A stretch of 64,000 nt of DNA, from assembly GCF_947179165.1 (NCBI RefSeq), contig NC_077242.1, positions 1,054,001 to 1,118,000 on the forward strand. Reading direction: 5' to 3'. Position numbers and translations under genes: made by a program. How positions within the stretch are numbered: position 1 is the stretch's first letter; each line of letters starts with the position of its first letter. Source of the DNA: Solanum dulcamara. Its lineage: Eukaryota; Streptophyta; Magnoliopsida; Solanales; Solanaceae. The notes under the pieces were generated by a model. It had not been told where the DNA came from. It searched no databases and saw only the letters and a program-made list of their open reading frames with translations. Positions 36,503-47,879 of this stretch are shown in pieces.

Positions 36503-36727
36503 CTCCCTCAATTTCAAAATAATTGAATTGTTAGAGTATGACACATATTTTTTTTTAAAAAAAAGACATAAATTAATCATGTTTTTCTATTTTTGTCTTT
36601 TCAAACTCCATGTTAACTCTCAGTACTCATTTAATTCATTCTTAGAACTCAAACTAGGAAATTTAATTAATGAAGGGTAAAATTGGAAAAAATTTCCAAC
36701 AATTCAATTATTTTGGAATGGAGGGAG
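36503..36727. mobile_element. Stowaway-like MITE with TA target-site duplication
   Basis: Begins CTCCCTCAATTTCAAAATAA and ends in the near-perfect inverse (TTATTTTGGAATGGAGGGAG), flanked by TA on both sides. The terminal inverted repeats are about 30 bp (through AATTGAATTGTTRG) and the element is 225 bp, as expected for a mariner-derived Stowaway MITE. The right duplication arm lacks it near 59540, where GAAGTATATGTAAC continues without interruption. Confidence 0.88.
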
Positions 36728-36729
36728 TA

Positions 36730-37551
36730 ACAATTTCCTAGATCAAATCAATGGAAGTACATGACATATATTACTTAATTTATGACTATATTTTTTTCCT
36801 CTTAAAGTTCAATCAAAACAGACTTAATATATACTTTGCAATTTTAAATAACATATCAAATTGGATTTCAGTTATATACATTAAAATCTTATGCGCTTTG
36901 GGTGTTTAATGGTCAATTAATTCCTTCAACATGTGATAGGAATGTCAAATGAAAGAGAGAAAAATGAACCATTTGAAAAGTTGGTCAGTCGAACTCAAAT
37001 TAAAAATCTTTTACAATAAAAAAATAAGTCTTCAAAAGATTTCAAATACGCCGATGATGAATGCAATATCTAATTATAATCTCTTTATTTAAATCACCAA
37101 ATATAACAACTAGCAATATATCTAGTGATTTTCATTTTTCACTTTCCAAAGGTGCCTAGAGAAGCCAGACATATACAACATATCCACCTCCAAGTCTGAA
37201 CTATACTCAAACGTAGTTAATCAGTTTTGTGACTTTGCTCAGCTTCTAGCGTTGCAAAGGATATAAATTTCTAATTAAATTCATATGTATAACTAACCAA
37301 TTAATTGCATCTTATATCCTCAAATAGGAATATTCAACCTTTTGTTAAAGAATTTAGATTGTAAGAAAATTGAGGTAAGTGGTACATGTTGGACTAGACT
37401 AAAAGTAATTAAAATAAGAAAAAAAAAATCCTCTTTCTCCTTAAATATTGTTACCTAAGGTAAATAATCGTTTATTATAAAATGTAAATTATGTATATAC
37501 GTATATATTAAACCTTATGTTATGGAGTAGTATGTTGTAAAGTACATATTA
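36730..37551. other. Spacer between GRP1 and the LINE
   Basis: A+T-rich spacer belonging to the duplicated segment. It holds the conserved block GACTTTGCTCAGCTTCTAGC...GGATATAAATTTCTAATTAA also found inverted near 58960-59040. No gene seen. Confidence 0.6.
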
Positions 37552-37571
37552 GACTAGACCAAATTATGTTA
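37552..37571. repeat. Left 20-bp target-site duplication of the LINE
   Basis: GACTAGACCAAATTATGTTA, repeated exactly at 39750-39769. Confidence 0.93.
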
Positions 37572-37893
37572 CTACAACAACAACAACAATCCAGTGAAAT
37601 CCCACAACGTGGGGTCTGGGAGGGTAGAGTGTACGCAGACCTTACTCCTACCAAGGTAGAACGACTGTTTCCGAGAGACCCTCGGCTCAAAAAAAGGCAT
37701 AAAAAGGGGGTCAGATAAGGTTAAGAAATTCAAAGCGCTATAGGAAAATAAATAACGACAGCGTCACAGATAAAATAGAGTAATCAAAAGTACAGAAAGT
37801 AATAAATAGTAACAGAAATAGCAGAAATGAGAGTACAAGGAATTGTAATGTGCTAATGCGCCTACGAATAGGGAAGAATAACGAGACTATGTA

Positions 37894-38235
37894 CTAGTCT
37901 TCTACCCTAATGTGGGTCCTCCACACCCTCCTATCTAATATCATGTCCTTGGTAAGCTGTAACTGAGCCATGTCCTGTCTAATCACCTCTCCCCAATACT
38001 TCTTCGGCCTACCCCTACCTCTTCTGTAACCATCCATGGCCAACCTCTTACACCTCCTCACTGGGTCATCTGTGTCTCTCCTCTTCACATGCCCAAACCA
38101 TCTCAGTCGCATTTCCTGCATCTTGTCTTCCACCGAGGCCACTTCTACCTTATCCCGAATAGCCTCATTTCTAATCCTGTCGCTCCTGGTGTGACCACAC
38201 ATCCATCTCCACATTCTCATCTCGGCAACTTTCAT
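37894..38235 (-). pseudogene. RTE LINE C-terminal region fragment
   Basis: A 113-residue frame with the [17 protein letters not shown] and [21 protein letters not shown] signatures shared by solanaceous RTE polyproteins downstream of RT. It is out of frame with the RT piece, from which it is separated by about 140 bp of damaged coding sequence. Confidence 0.9.
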
Positions 38236-38374
38236 CTTTTGAATGTGAGAAATCTTAACTGGCCAACACTCTACCCCAACAACATAGCCGGTCTAACCAC
38301 CATTTTGTAGAACTTGCCCTTAAGTTGTGGTGGCACCTTCTTGTCGCATAGCACTCCAGAAGCGAGCCTCCATT

Positions 38375-39052
38375 TCATCCACCTTGCATGATAGACCTAA
38401 GATACTTGAAACTACTTCTCTTTTGAATGGCTTGAGCACCAAGCTTAACTTCCACGCCAACCTTCTGAGATGTCTCACTGAACTTGCACTCTAAGTACTC
38501 TGTCTTGGTCCTACTCAGCTTAAACCCTTTAGACTCCAAGGTATGTCTCCAATCCTCCAGCTTAGCATTAACTCCACTACGAGTCTCATCAATCAGGACT
38601 ATGTCATCTGCGAAAAGCATACACCATGGCACCTCACCTTGAATTTGTTGCGTCAATGCATCCATCACCAAGGCAAATAAAAATGGACTAAGAGCTGATC
38701 CTTGATGCAACCCCATCCCAACTGGAAAATGCTCTGAGTTCCCTCCTACTGTCCTTACCCTGGTTTTAGCTCCCTCATACATGTCCTTGATCACCCTAAT
38801 GTATGTCACAGGTACATCTTTATCCTCCAAACATTTCCATAGTATCTCTCTTGGAACTTTATCGTAGGTCTTTTCTAAGTCGATGAATACCATATGCAAG
38901 TCCCTCTTCCTCTCCCTATATTGCTCCACCAGTCTCCTCATAAGATGAATGACTTCTGTAGTTGAGTGTCCCGGCATAAATCCGAACTGGTTCTCTGAAA
39001 TAGACATGCCTCTCCTCACCCTCATCTCCACCACTCTTTCCCACACTTTCAT
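38375..39052 (-). pseudogene. RTE LINE reverse transcriptase core fragment
   Basis: 225 residues including RT blocks: [50 protein letters not shown], and the catalytic FADD in [14 protein letters not shown]. The active-site aspartates are kept, but the fragment has lost its N-terminal half through a frameshift near 39060-39095 and is truncated at its C-terminus. Confidence 0.95.
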
Positions 39053-39093
39053 AGTGTGCTTAGTAACTTGATACCTCTATAGTTGTTGCAACT

Positions 39094-39492
39094 CTAGATA
39101 TCCCCTTTGTTTTTGTCTAGAGGGATCATTACACTCGACCTCCATTCTTCGGGCATCATTGCCATTTTAAATATGACATTAAATAACCTAGTTAGCCACT
39201 CCAAACCTACCGAGCTGGCGCTCTTCCAAAATTCCCCAGGAATCTCGTCAGGTCCGGTTGCTCTTCCCCAGCGCATCCTACGAACAACACCCTCAACCTC
39301 TTCGACCTTAATACTCCTGCAATATCCAAAATTGCGACGCCTCCCTGTATGTTCCAAATCTCCCAACACAAAGTCTCTGTCCCCTACGTCATTCAAGAGT
39401 TTATGGAAGTATGACTGCCACCTCTGTTTAATGAGAGTCTCCTCTACCAATACTTTTCCATGCTCGTCCTTAATGCACTTCACTTGATCCAC
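39094..39492 (-). pseudogene. RTE LINE RT N-terminal fragment
   Basis: 132 residues, from DQVKCIKDEHGKVLVEETLI to PLDKNKGDI, the usual lead-in to the RT fingers domain. The next residues of the polyprotein (a [16 protein letters not shown] block) are encoded across a frame break around 39060-39100. Confidence 0.9.
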
Positions 39493-39769
39493 ATCGCGTT
39501 CTCTTCTCTCCCCGCCTTGGCTAGCTTGAACAATTTCCTATCCCCACCTTTTTCTTCTAGTTCAGCATAAAGGCGTTCCTGCCGTTTTTGCCGTCGAAAC
39601 AGCCGACTTCGCCTCCTTCTTCGCTATCTTATAAAGTTCCTTATTTGTCCACTTCTCCACCTCATCCGTGCTTTCTATCAACTTCGCGTACGCCATTTTC
39701 TTTGCTTCCACCTTCCCTTGCACTTCTCCATTCCACCACCAGTCCCCTTGACTAGACCAAATTATGTTA

Positions 39770-40084
39770 TTTTCTGAATTTACATCTGTGTGTCAACGTA
39801 AAAAATATTTATATCTTGTAATAATATTTAGATTTGGTCAACCTAGAAACTCAAGAGGTTTTTAATTAAGCTGTGAATAATTTTTCACCCATTAAATACT
39901 ACTGTTACAAATATAATACTTATGTTCCGTTTTGGTTCTCACATTAATTATCGAGAATTTAATTATATTCAGCTATATTATATCTCTACTATATATATAA
40001 ATATATAATATAACTCTTGGCGCTGTGTATATTTATATTTTGTAAAATCACTTTATCTCTTCAACACAAATACAAACATCAAGA
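39770..40084. promoter_or_regulatory. 5' flank of GRP2
   Basis: Conserved with the flank of the right-arm copy (58030-58270), including TTACAAATATAATACTTAT and TTTTGGTTCTCACATTAATT. It contains TATATATAAATATATAATAT near 39990-40010, a possible TATA region. Confidence 0.5.
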
Positions 40085-40745
40085 ATGAAAAGTAAGAATT
40101 CTTCAACGTTTTTTTTTAATATGTGTAAATGTTTTATATTATTTATTTATTTAATTTAACGTATTGTGACAGATAATTCACATTATTTAATAATCTCATC
40201 AAAATAAAAACTTATATAATTTTCATGCAGTGTCAACACAATATTCGAAGGCATTTATTTTTCTAATTCTTTTGAGAGTATTTGCACGTGACACGTCAGC
40301 TAGAAAACTCCAGGGAGATGCAGTAGCTACAGTCTTTGAGATCCCTGTTGAAAATGGCGTAGGATTTGGTCAAATTATTGGAGGAGCTGGTGGTAGTAGT
40401 GGCGGCGGCGGCGGTGGTGGAGGTGGTGGTTTTAGTGGTGTAGGTGCAGGGTTTGGATTTGGCTACGGTGGTGGCCAGGGATCGGGTTTAGGTGGTAACG
40501 GCGGTGGTGGTGGAGGAGGCGGAGAGAATGGAGGACATGGCGCAGGAATTGGATTCGGCTATGTTAGCGGCCAGGGGTTAGGTTCCGACGGCTGGAACGG
40601 TGGTGGCGATGGCGGAGGCGGGGAGAATGGTGGTGATGGAGGACATGGTGCAGGATTTGGCTACGGTTGTGGCCAGGGATGGGGTTTAGGCGGTAACGGA
40701 GGCAATGGAGGTGGTGGCGGAGAGAATGGTGGCAGTGGAATCTGA
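40085..40745 (+). CDS. Secreted glycine-rich protein, GRP2 (7-nt first coding exon)
   Basis: The main frame (40231-40745) has no ATG at its start; it opens directly after an acceptor (TTTTCATGCAG). A short upstream exon ATGAAAA at 40085-40091 followed by GTAAGAA joins it in phase, giving M-K-M-STQYSKAFIFLILLRVF, a signal peptide ending near RDTSA. The product is 173 residues. The mature part begins RKLQGDAVATVFEIPVENG, then Gly-rich runs with repeats of GFGYGGGQG(S/W)GLGGNG. The same two-exon structure is kept in the paralogue at 57499-58028, which supports it. It is likely an extracellular or wall protein; its function is not known. Confidence 0.8.
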
Positions 40746-40748
40746 TTG

Positions 40749-41998
40749 GAGGAGTTGAAAACTTGAAATAGCATGAACACGAGTACAAGTCATTTAAAGC
40801 ATGGAGTACTACTCATGCATGCTTCTATTTTTCTTTTCGTTCTAATTTTTCTGTTTTATCTTTAATCCTTTAGGAGATTTATTGAGTTGAGATGTAGTGT
40901 ACTTTGTCTCTCCAATTGGCAATATAAAAAATTTCATCTTCTTAACTCCACTTTAATTTGTAATGGCTTCTTGGTTTTGCACATATTAGAATTAAAATTT
41001 TTCTCTCATACATATTATTACTACAAAATAATTAGTAGTAGTACGTGAGTTTTTTTTTTTCCTTCCATTGTCTGCCCTCTTGGTTTTGCACATATTAAGC
41101 CCACGTTTATATTCACAAGTTTCAAATGTCATGTCTACCTACTTTTATAAAATTCCATGCCTACTTAAACTTTAATACACAGTGAAAAGCATAGCTAAAT
41201 TACATGTAATTTTGCCAGAACCTAGAAGAGTCAATTGTCTATATCTAATTGTACCATTTGCCCTTCAAATTAATTGATCTTTAATGTTTGCTCCTAACAA
41301 TAGAATTCATGCCTACCAAAACAGTCTTACGATGCAAAAAATTAACAACTTTTACCCGTGAAAATGTTATTTGCCTATATAGGGTTGCAGTACAAGGACC
41401 CCCATTAAAAATTGAAAGGCTTGTGGCATGGCCCTTAATAAGATGAGTATCTCAACCGATTATCTGAACTTTCACCCTGTCAGTGAGAATTCAATTCCCC
41501 ACCCATTTTTTTTTTTTAAAATCCTTAATAAGAACATATGCTATTCCCATCACCACCACAACATAAAAAAGAAGCAGATGATTGCAGTTTAATCAGTCTT
41601 TAAAATAATGAGGACCAACAAAGGATGAATTTTTTCAAACGTGTATAAGCTCCACTCCAGAAGAAAATACTAAAGCCAAAAGGCTGCAGGGCAGAAATGC
41701 AAGAATCCCAATTCAAAGATGGTTTAATATGGTTTAATATATTGAAACGAGAAATAAACATTATGCAAAGTATATATAGTTGTGCAAAAGGGTGAGTGGG
41801 GAAGGAAGGCAAAATCTTTATGGCTCTCTACATCTGCAAATCTCAAATATAGCTGTGGCTGCAATAATCAGAGGACCAAAGCAACACCTAAGGCCAACAA
41901 AACTCTGATTTTGCCATTTATTCTGGTTCTATGTTTGAGTGTACACTCAGGTATACCCCCGAAGGATCAAAATCAAAAGCCAGATGTTGTTTCCCATC
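40749..41998. other. Spacer between GRP2 and the E2 gene
   Basis: 3' flanks of two convergent genes. About 41430-41500 has a GTCAGTGAGAATTCAATTCC block that could be a decayed SINE. No further gene is seen; the frames at 41600-41812 and 41782-42045 are antisense or chance. Confidence 0.45.
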
Positions 41999-44900
41999 TT
42001 AAACATCAAGGAGTAAGCGACGGGGATCTTCCACCACATCCTTAATTCTTCTCAAGAAGAACACTGCCTCTCTTCCATCGATCAGCCTATGATCGTATGT
42101 CAGAGCAATGTACATCATCGGTCTTGGGACAATATTACCTCCGACGACCATTGGGCGACTGACTATTGAATGCATTCCCAAGATAGCCGACTACAAAATC
42201 AAGCAGTAAATTTTAGATGGTGACATAGCTCTACAACTACAAGGTAATTGCAATCACTTCCAACGATACATACCTGGGGAGGATTTATGATAGGGGTACT
42301 GATAAGACTTCCATACACTCCACCATTTGAAATGGTGAATGACCCTCCAGCCATTTCATCAATAGATATGCTTCCATCATTTGCCCTCTTAGCAAGGGTG
42401 TTAATTGTCTTTTCTATCTCAGCAAAATTCATCTGCTCAGCATTGCGGATAACCGGAACAACAAGACCCTGAGCAAGGAGAAAAAAGAATACTTCATATC
42501 ATGCCTGAAGTCTCTCTCTTGCACTTCTCATTTTACTGTCAACATCTATGAAAACACTTGCAGTTCTCATTTTTACTTTAAACATCTATAAAAACATTGC
42601 CAAAAACTCAAAAAGCAGATTCCATATAAAAGAGAGTTTGAAGGACAAATTGAGACTGATTAGGAATGATGCAAGACGTGCCCATGTAATCTGAAACTTT
42701 TTGAGGCAAAGAAAGAGCTAGCTTGCCTTTGATGTACCAACAGCAATACTGATGTCTATATAATCCCTATATATGATGTCATCGCCATCGATAACTGCAT
42801 TAACTATTGGCTGATTCTGGAGTGCGCTAACTGCTGCCTGAAATTTATAAACATTTTAGGCCAGAATTTGACAACGAATATATAAAAACAAACAGAAATT
42901 AGTCTTCCTCTTCGTACTTTGACAAATCCGGACATGAATCCTAACTTCACTCCATGCTTTTCAACAAAGGCATCTTTGTAATCAGAGCGGAGCTTCATCA
43001 AATTTGTCCTAAAGAGAACAACAATGAAGAAAGAAATACAACATAAGGTCAATCTAAATCCGCCACTAGAAGAATCCAAACGTATCAGCCTCTTAACTTG
43101 ATAATAGTATGCAAAACAAATACTACTACATCACATATGATAAATGCCCACACCCCTCCTAGATCAGAACAGAGACCAATCTGCTTCTAGGAAAATAAAT
43201 TGGAAAAGGTAACTGAAGTTTATAACCTTAAATTCCAGGTTTCTGTTTAAGAACTTACTTTTTCATTCATACAAGGCACTTAATATGAAAATCTATAAGA
43301 TAAAAACTAACATGAAGATTTAGATCTTCCAAAATCAAACTAGATCAATTTTCTGTTTCTCTAAACGTACGTGCAGAAATATTAGCACAAAAAGATAGTG
43401 TCTTATACAAAATCAATCCAAACTTACATATCAACTTCATTGAATGTCGTCAGTAAAGCAAATGTGTTCTGAGAATCTTTCAAACGAGTGGCAACTCTTT
43501 TTCTAAGCCTGGTCATGGGAACCTGTCATCAAAAAAGATTATAAAAGTTAACACACAGTAATTGCCATGATACATAAACGAGTAGTACCATGAAAATGAG
43601 ATTACAACAGCATTAGCTATTGACTCACTCGTCTTTCCCGTTCTTTGGGAGGAAGTTGGAGCTCTGTAGGAGAGCGTTTAGGGGGTGGAGGTGAACTTCC
43701 CTTAGGCTTCTCCTTGACGGGAGTTGTTTCAACTTGAGGTTTTGCCTTTTCCTCTTTCTTATCCTCAGCTGGAGAAGCTACTTTCTCAGAGGGCTTCTCA
43801 GATGGAGCAACATGTTCCACACCCTCACCAGACTTTGAAATGATAGCAACTTTATTGCCTGGTTCGACAGTGTCCCCTTCCTTGGCTACAAACTACAGAT
43901 ATTCAAAAACAGATTCAGAAGTTGTTGATCACAAAACAAAAATGTAATAAACTAGGTGGTGGGAGGTTGTGCAAAGCAGAGTTCCAGTGCCAAAGATGTT
44001 CTTACCTTTTGGATTACACCAGTTTCAGGACTGGTAACATCAATTGTTACCTGTCAAATAAAGACCATTCAAATATAAGCGCCATTAATCTCCAGAGAGA
44101 CCTGGGATAAGGTGATCAAAATCAACTAACATTAGAGGCTAGATACCTTATCTGTTTCAATCAGAGCAATTGGTTCATCAGCTTCTACTCTGTCACCAAC
44201 ATCTGTCCATATAGAAGGAAAGATGAAAGAGAGTAAGTACAGAGACTCAATGTATACTAATGCATATAAGATAGATCAGAGACTATATCAATAAAGACAT
44301 ACTCTTAAGGAACGTGGCCAGTGTCCCATCACTTATGGATTCACCCATATATGGAACAACAGCGTCAACGGTATCACCTTCATTACAATTATTGACAGGC
44401 AAATAAAAGAAAAAAATGTGAGTAACTGTAGCAATACAGAATAAGGGAAAAGGAATGGCAGAGAAAAGGAGAAAGCAAATGAAAAACATTTAAAATATAA
44501 ATGGAAGCTGTCAATAAATTATTGCATGATGCATTAAGAAATCCAAAGTTGTTTAAACTGCAACAAGTGCCAATTTCCAACTAACTCTTAATTTCTTCTA
44601 CTCCACCAGATTCTAAGCTATAAGATAGGGTCATCAAACTAATTGAACTAGCATCTTATCATATAATCTTTTAACAATAATGATTTGCACTTATTGAATA
44701 GAGACATATTGACATTGTGACCCTTGAATGAGAAGGCAACATGGAGTGATCACGTAGTTCCTATGAGGCGAAGATGATGGGATAGGTCCTTCTTGATGTC
44801 ATCGATGTTGATGATAATGGCAGTCTTGATCCTAGAGATGATACTGAACTTTATACGGAGTTGGAACTAGCTATATTTTTTTGAAATTGAGTTAACTAGC

Positions 44901-45463
44901 TATATCCTCTGGGTAGAAAATGCATATAATTCTTCCACTTCCAAACAGAAATTTGCAAATGACTACAACTAACAGCCAATCATTTGGCACAATAATAGGA
45001 AATCATAAGATACCTGTCACACTTTTTTGTATCTATAATATAATTCTATATAAGACTGCAATCCCAAAAAAGAGGAAAGGGAAGGGCAACTTCAATAAAC
45101 TATGTGAAGATGATAACAATTTAGAAGAGAAGGTACAAGTGATTTAGGAATATCTAACTGATAATTTATAAGTTCAAAGTGCTACAGAATACAGGTGATG
45201 GGACCATGATCAACTGCAGGAACAATACCAAGAGACCAAGAAACATTTTTGAACAATATTATATTCAGTGTAAGCATGTCCATGACTAATTTCATTTGCA
45301 TCGACGTTCCAGCCAAGCTTAATAAATTATTACAAAAATATACCACTATTTGCGCAGAAAGGCCTGCTCCGATTTGGTAGTATTGGACTTGAGCAAAGAT
45401 TGGTCACAGCCCTGCAAGCAATGCACTAATTCATATAACCAATTGCTCTGTGTGTGTGTGATT

Positions 45464-45507
<44 letters not shown>

Positions 45508-47556
45508 ATGAATATATCACCAAGTCTCGTATTTTTTCTAATAAACATGCAACAACAAATATGCCTCAATGCCAAACAAGTTAGGTCAGCTATATGAATC
45601 CAAGCATCACAACAAGGTAAAAATTGACGTATCTGAACATTCCCGAGCGCTTAAACACTTTAAATTGGGTAAATACATATTATAAATTAGGACAACCAAA
45701 AATGAAGTATCTAGGCTTGATTAGTAGAGAACAACTAAAATTGCTAACATATACTAATTATCTTTGATTGCTATTCCATCTCAAATTTGCATGGAGATTC
45801 AATATAATCTTCTTCATGTCAAGACTTCTTCAAGTGTTTTATCAGTTAGCCAATCAAATTGCATTAGCCTATTGTTGCTAGGAATCTTTTTAATTGGTTA
45901 TAGGGGAAAACGTGACATTCATCAAAAGAAATAGCAGAATTTTTAAGGCAAAAGAAGAAACATACAGTGCCTTAAATTTAGATGCTTTTTGTTGATGCTT
46001 TTTGGTGCAATCTAGATTTTGATCAAGATGTAGATGATATTTTAGACACAATACCTGATTTGCACAACTTGTAATTACGTCAATTACACTGGCTTAGAGC
46101 AAATATTTTATACGATATATTATTTACACATCAAAATAAAATAAAATGAGTGGCACTATTGATATCACCGTAGGACATCCCAAATGCTTCAAGAAAATTT
46201 CAAAATATATGAAGTTTTGCACAACAAACTAACTAATCAAACAAAATTCAACAATTACTATCATAGTGCAAGTATTTCACTTGTTTTCTCTTTTGAAAAT
46301 CAAGCTATTCATTATATCACAGGTACATTCATTAACAGAGGTCTACTATCTCCTTCTCCTCTGAGGACATGCACCTACTGGCACTCTTAACACAGAGTAA
46401 TTAATTGGAGCATCTCAACTTTTAGTTACTCATTCAACGAAATGAAAATACAAAGCAGATCCAACAGCCCCGATTAGGTCCCTGAGAAATGCAGATATAA
46501 AAACTACAAAGCAATGGAAAATTCTGCCGATTTTATCCTCGCCAGAGAAAAATAGAATGGCTTATTCAATAAAGGACATTGTGCAATATTCATGCTCTAA
46601 GATTCAAATAAAATATGAAAGGTGTTTAGCAATAATATATACCAACCTTTCTGGCCGCAAATTTGATGAGCACCCTGTATTAAGAAGTAGAAGCTCATTA
46701 TAACAGCTGACACCAGCATAAATGCACTGACTCATCATAGATTAATTACACATACCAGGCAGCACAAGCTGATTGAAATTTCGCACGTGACCACATTGTC
46801 TAGTAAGCAATGATATCTGTTCTCATTTTCAAAATATGTCACGACAACATTTTAAATGGGATTAGAAATAAAAACAGCAGCAAGACAAATAGCATGAAGG
46901 TTCATGTTCGATATGATGAGGCAGAGGACAAAAACAAGAGTCTTACTGGTCAAGTATCAAAAGGGTTGCCATAGACAGTATGTCATGGAATCTGAATAGC
47001 TTACTAAGTGCTTGTTTGGATAAGCTTATAAAAAGTAGCTTATATTCTATCCTTGGGACAGAGTTACATGATACTTGTTACTGGTGGGAAGTGGCAGGTA
47101 TCTCGTGGAATTAGTCGAGCACAAAAATAATGTACTTATCCAAAAAATGACCGAATCTTAACAACTTACCATGAAGTTAACTTCAGCTAAAAGGGAAAAA
47201 TTTCTTTTTCTTTTTGCCAAAAGATATTACAAAATCAATTTAACGAAAAATTCACCACCATAAAATAGCAATTTAGCTGTGTAATACTAATAAACTCCAA
47301 ATACAGAAAAAAGAGGATAAATCATAAATAGGCATTACCTCTTCTGCTGCGGCAGATGGAATTCTAGATTTAGATACTGCAGGTCGAACCGTATGCAGAG
47401 ATTTCCTTACACACTGGTCCAGCAAAAGCAATAATTCCAGTAACTCATTAAATATGCAATTTATATATAAAAACAAACGCAATAAAACTAAATCAGGATT
47501 CATACCGAAGTAGAAGAGGCGCTAGAAATGACTTTGCGCCTTAAAACACCTAACAT
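41999..47556 (-). CDS. Dihydrolipoyl succinyltransferase (E2) of 2-oxoglutarate dehydrogenase, mitochondrial
   Basis: The E2 core of the TCA-cycle 2-oxoglutarate dehydrogenase complex moves succinyl from lipoamide to CoA. I resolve 14 in-phase exons: 47556-47506, 47413-47339, 46816-46756, 46674-46647, 45411-45344, 44377-44303, 44202-44147, 44050-44006, 43892-43629, 43522-43428, 43008-42918, 42837-42727, 42468-42274 and 42190-41999, giving 468 residues, the normal length. The start [17 protein letters not shown] begins a mitochondrial presequence. The lipoyl domain is about residues 97-172, with the lipoylated lysine K138 in ETDK at the exon 7/8 boundary. A Pro/Lys/Glu linker covers about 180-240, without an obvious E1/E3-binding domain, as usual for plant E2o. 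The catalytic domain ends with H439 and D443 in DHRLIDG. The intron after exon 12 starts with GC, not GT. Confidence 0.97.
45448..45505. repeat. (TG)n(GA)n microsatellite in an E2 intron
   Basis: TGTGTGTGTGTG followed by GAGAGAGAGAAAGAGAGAGA and further GA units, near the acceptor side of the intron before exon 5. Likely polymorphic between accessions. Confidence 0.9.
45985..46140 (+). mobile_element. LINE 3' remnant, same C-terminus as at 2144-2420
   Basis: The + strand encodes [20 protein letters not shown] then HNL and a stop, parallel to [20 protein letters not shown] then NNL and a stop at 2280-2360. After the stop both share TGTAATTACGT/TGTAGTTATGT and CACTGGCTTAG, then an A-rich end. 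It lies in an intron of the E2 gene, antisense. Confidence 0.55.
47051..47148 (+). mobile_element. SINE 3' fragment
   Basis: TTGGGACAGAGTTACATGAT, GGTGGGAAGTGGCAGGTATC and TCGTGGAATTAGTCGAG match the 3' half of the SINE at 4777-4987 and the family consensus. The tRNA-like head is missing. Confidence 0.7.
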
Positions 47557-47578
47557 CGCAGCTCTCGATCACTTAGAA

Positions 47579-47693
47579 CTGTGAAATCAATACAACAAAA
47601 AATCAAAAAACACGACTACGAATACTGTAAACAGATCTTGCGTAACATGCAAAAGGCAGAAAAAAATGAAGAGTGAGAAGGAAGATTTTTGAC
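47579..47693 (-). other. Probable 5' UTR intron of the E2 gene
   Basis: A donor TTCAG|GTCAAAAATC at 47694/47693 and an acceptor ATTTCACAG|TTCTAAG at 47579/47578 lie upstream of the start codon at 47556. Inferred from splice-site context only. Confidence 0.45.
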
Positions 47694-47879
47694 CTGAAGA
47701 AAATTGAAATTTGAAGAGATGGTAGGGTTGGAGAAGAAGGCGCCGATTGAAAATTCGCCCAAGAAGTTGTTCTAACAGCTGCTTTTTGCTTCCTTTATTA
47801 CTACTCGGCGAAAGATGGAAAATGCAATTCGAACCTGTCAATTTGTCCCCCAAAAGAGCCAAATTATTTAAATTGACTC

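Larger units (their letters stand above)
37572..39749 (-). mobile_element. 5'-truncated RTE-type LINE
   Basis: A 2.18-kb non-LTR retrotransposon copy on the minus strand, flanked by perfect 20-bp target-site duplications. Its 3' end (left side) is a (TTG)n tail, typical of RTE elements, preceded by the 3' UTR ending GGGTCTGGGAGGGTAGAG on the reverse reading. It lacks the endonuclease and begins inside the linker before RT. RT is in two pieces: 39492-39094 (ATGPDEIPGEFWKSA, MPEEWRSSVMIPL) and 39052-38375 ([33 protein letters not shown], and the active site FADDIVL). A third frame, 38235-37894, carries the C-terminal [17 protein letters not shown] and [19 protein letters not shown]. Frameshifts and a small deletion near 38372 separate the pieces, so it is dead. 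Confidence 0.95.
35440..40748. repeat. Left arm of an inverted segmental duplication
   Basis: This arm matches the reverse complement of about 57497-60710 in the same order: the 5' flank of GRP1 (TTAATCTAGAGTTGCAT), GRP1, a spacer block (TTTGTGACTTTGCTCAGCTT versus CTTCGTCACTTTGCTTAGCTT), a GGACTAGACTAAA-GTAATTAAAATAAGAAA block, a CCCATTAAATAYTACTGTTACAAATATAATACTTAT-type block, and GRP2. Homology stops right after the GRP2 stop codon. This arm is longer because it later gained a MITE (36503-36727) and a LINE (37572-39749). Confidence 0.9.

Noticed and set aside
40564..40788. His/Arg-rich minus-strand frame
   Set aside because: Shadow of the GRP2 Gly-rich coding sequence.
47587..47862. 91-codon minus-strand frame starting MALLGDKLTG as an upstream exon of the E2 gene
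   Set aside because: It has no in-phase junction to the E2 coding exons; the E2 presequence starts at 47556 and the total length already fits the family. It probably covers the 5' UTR and its intron.
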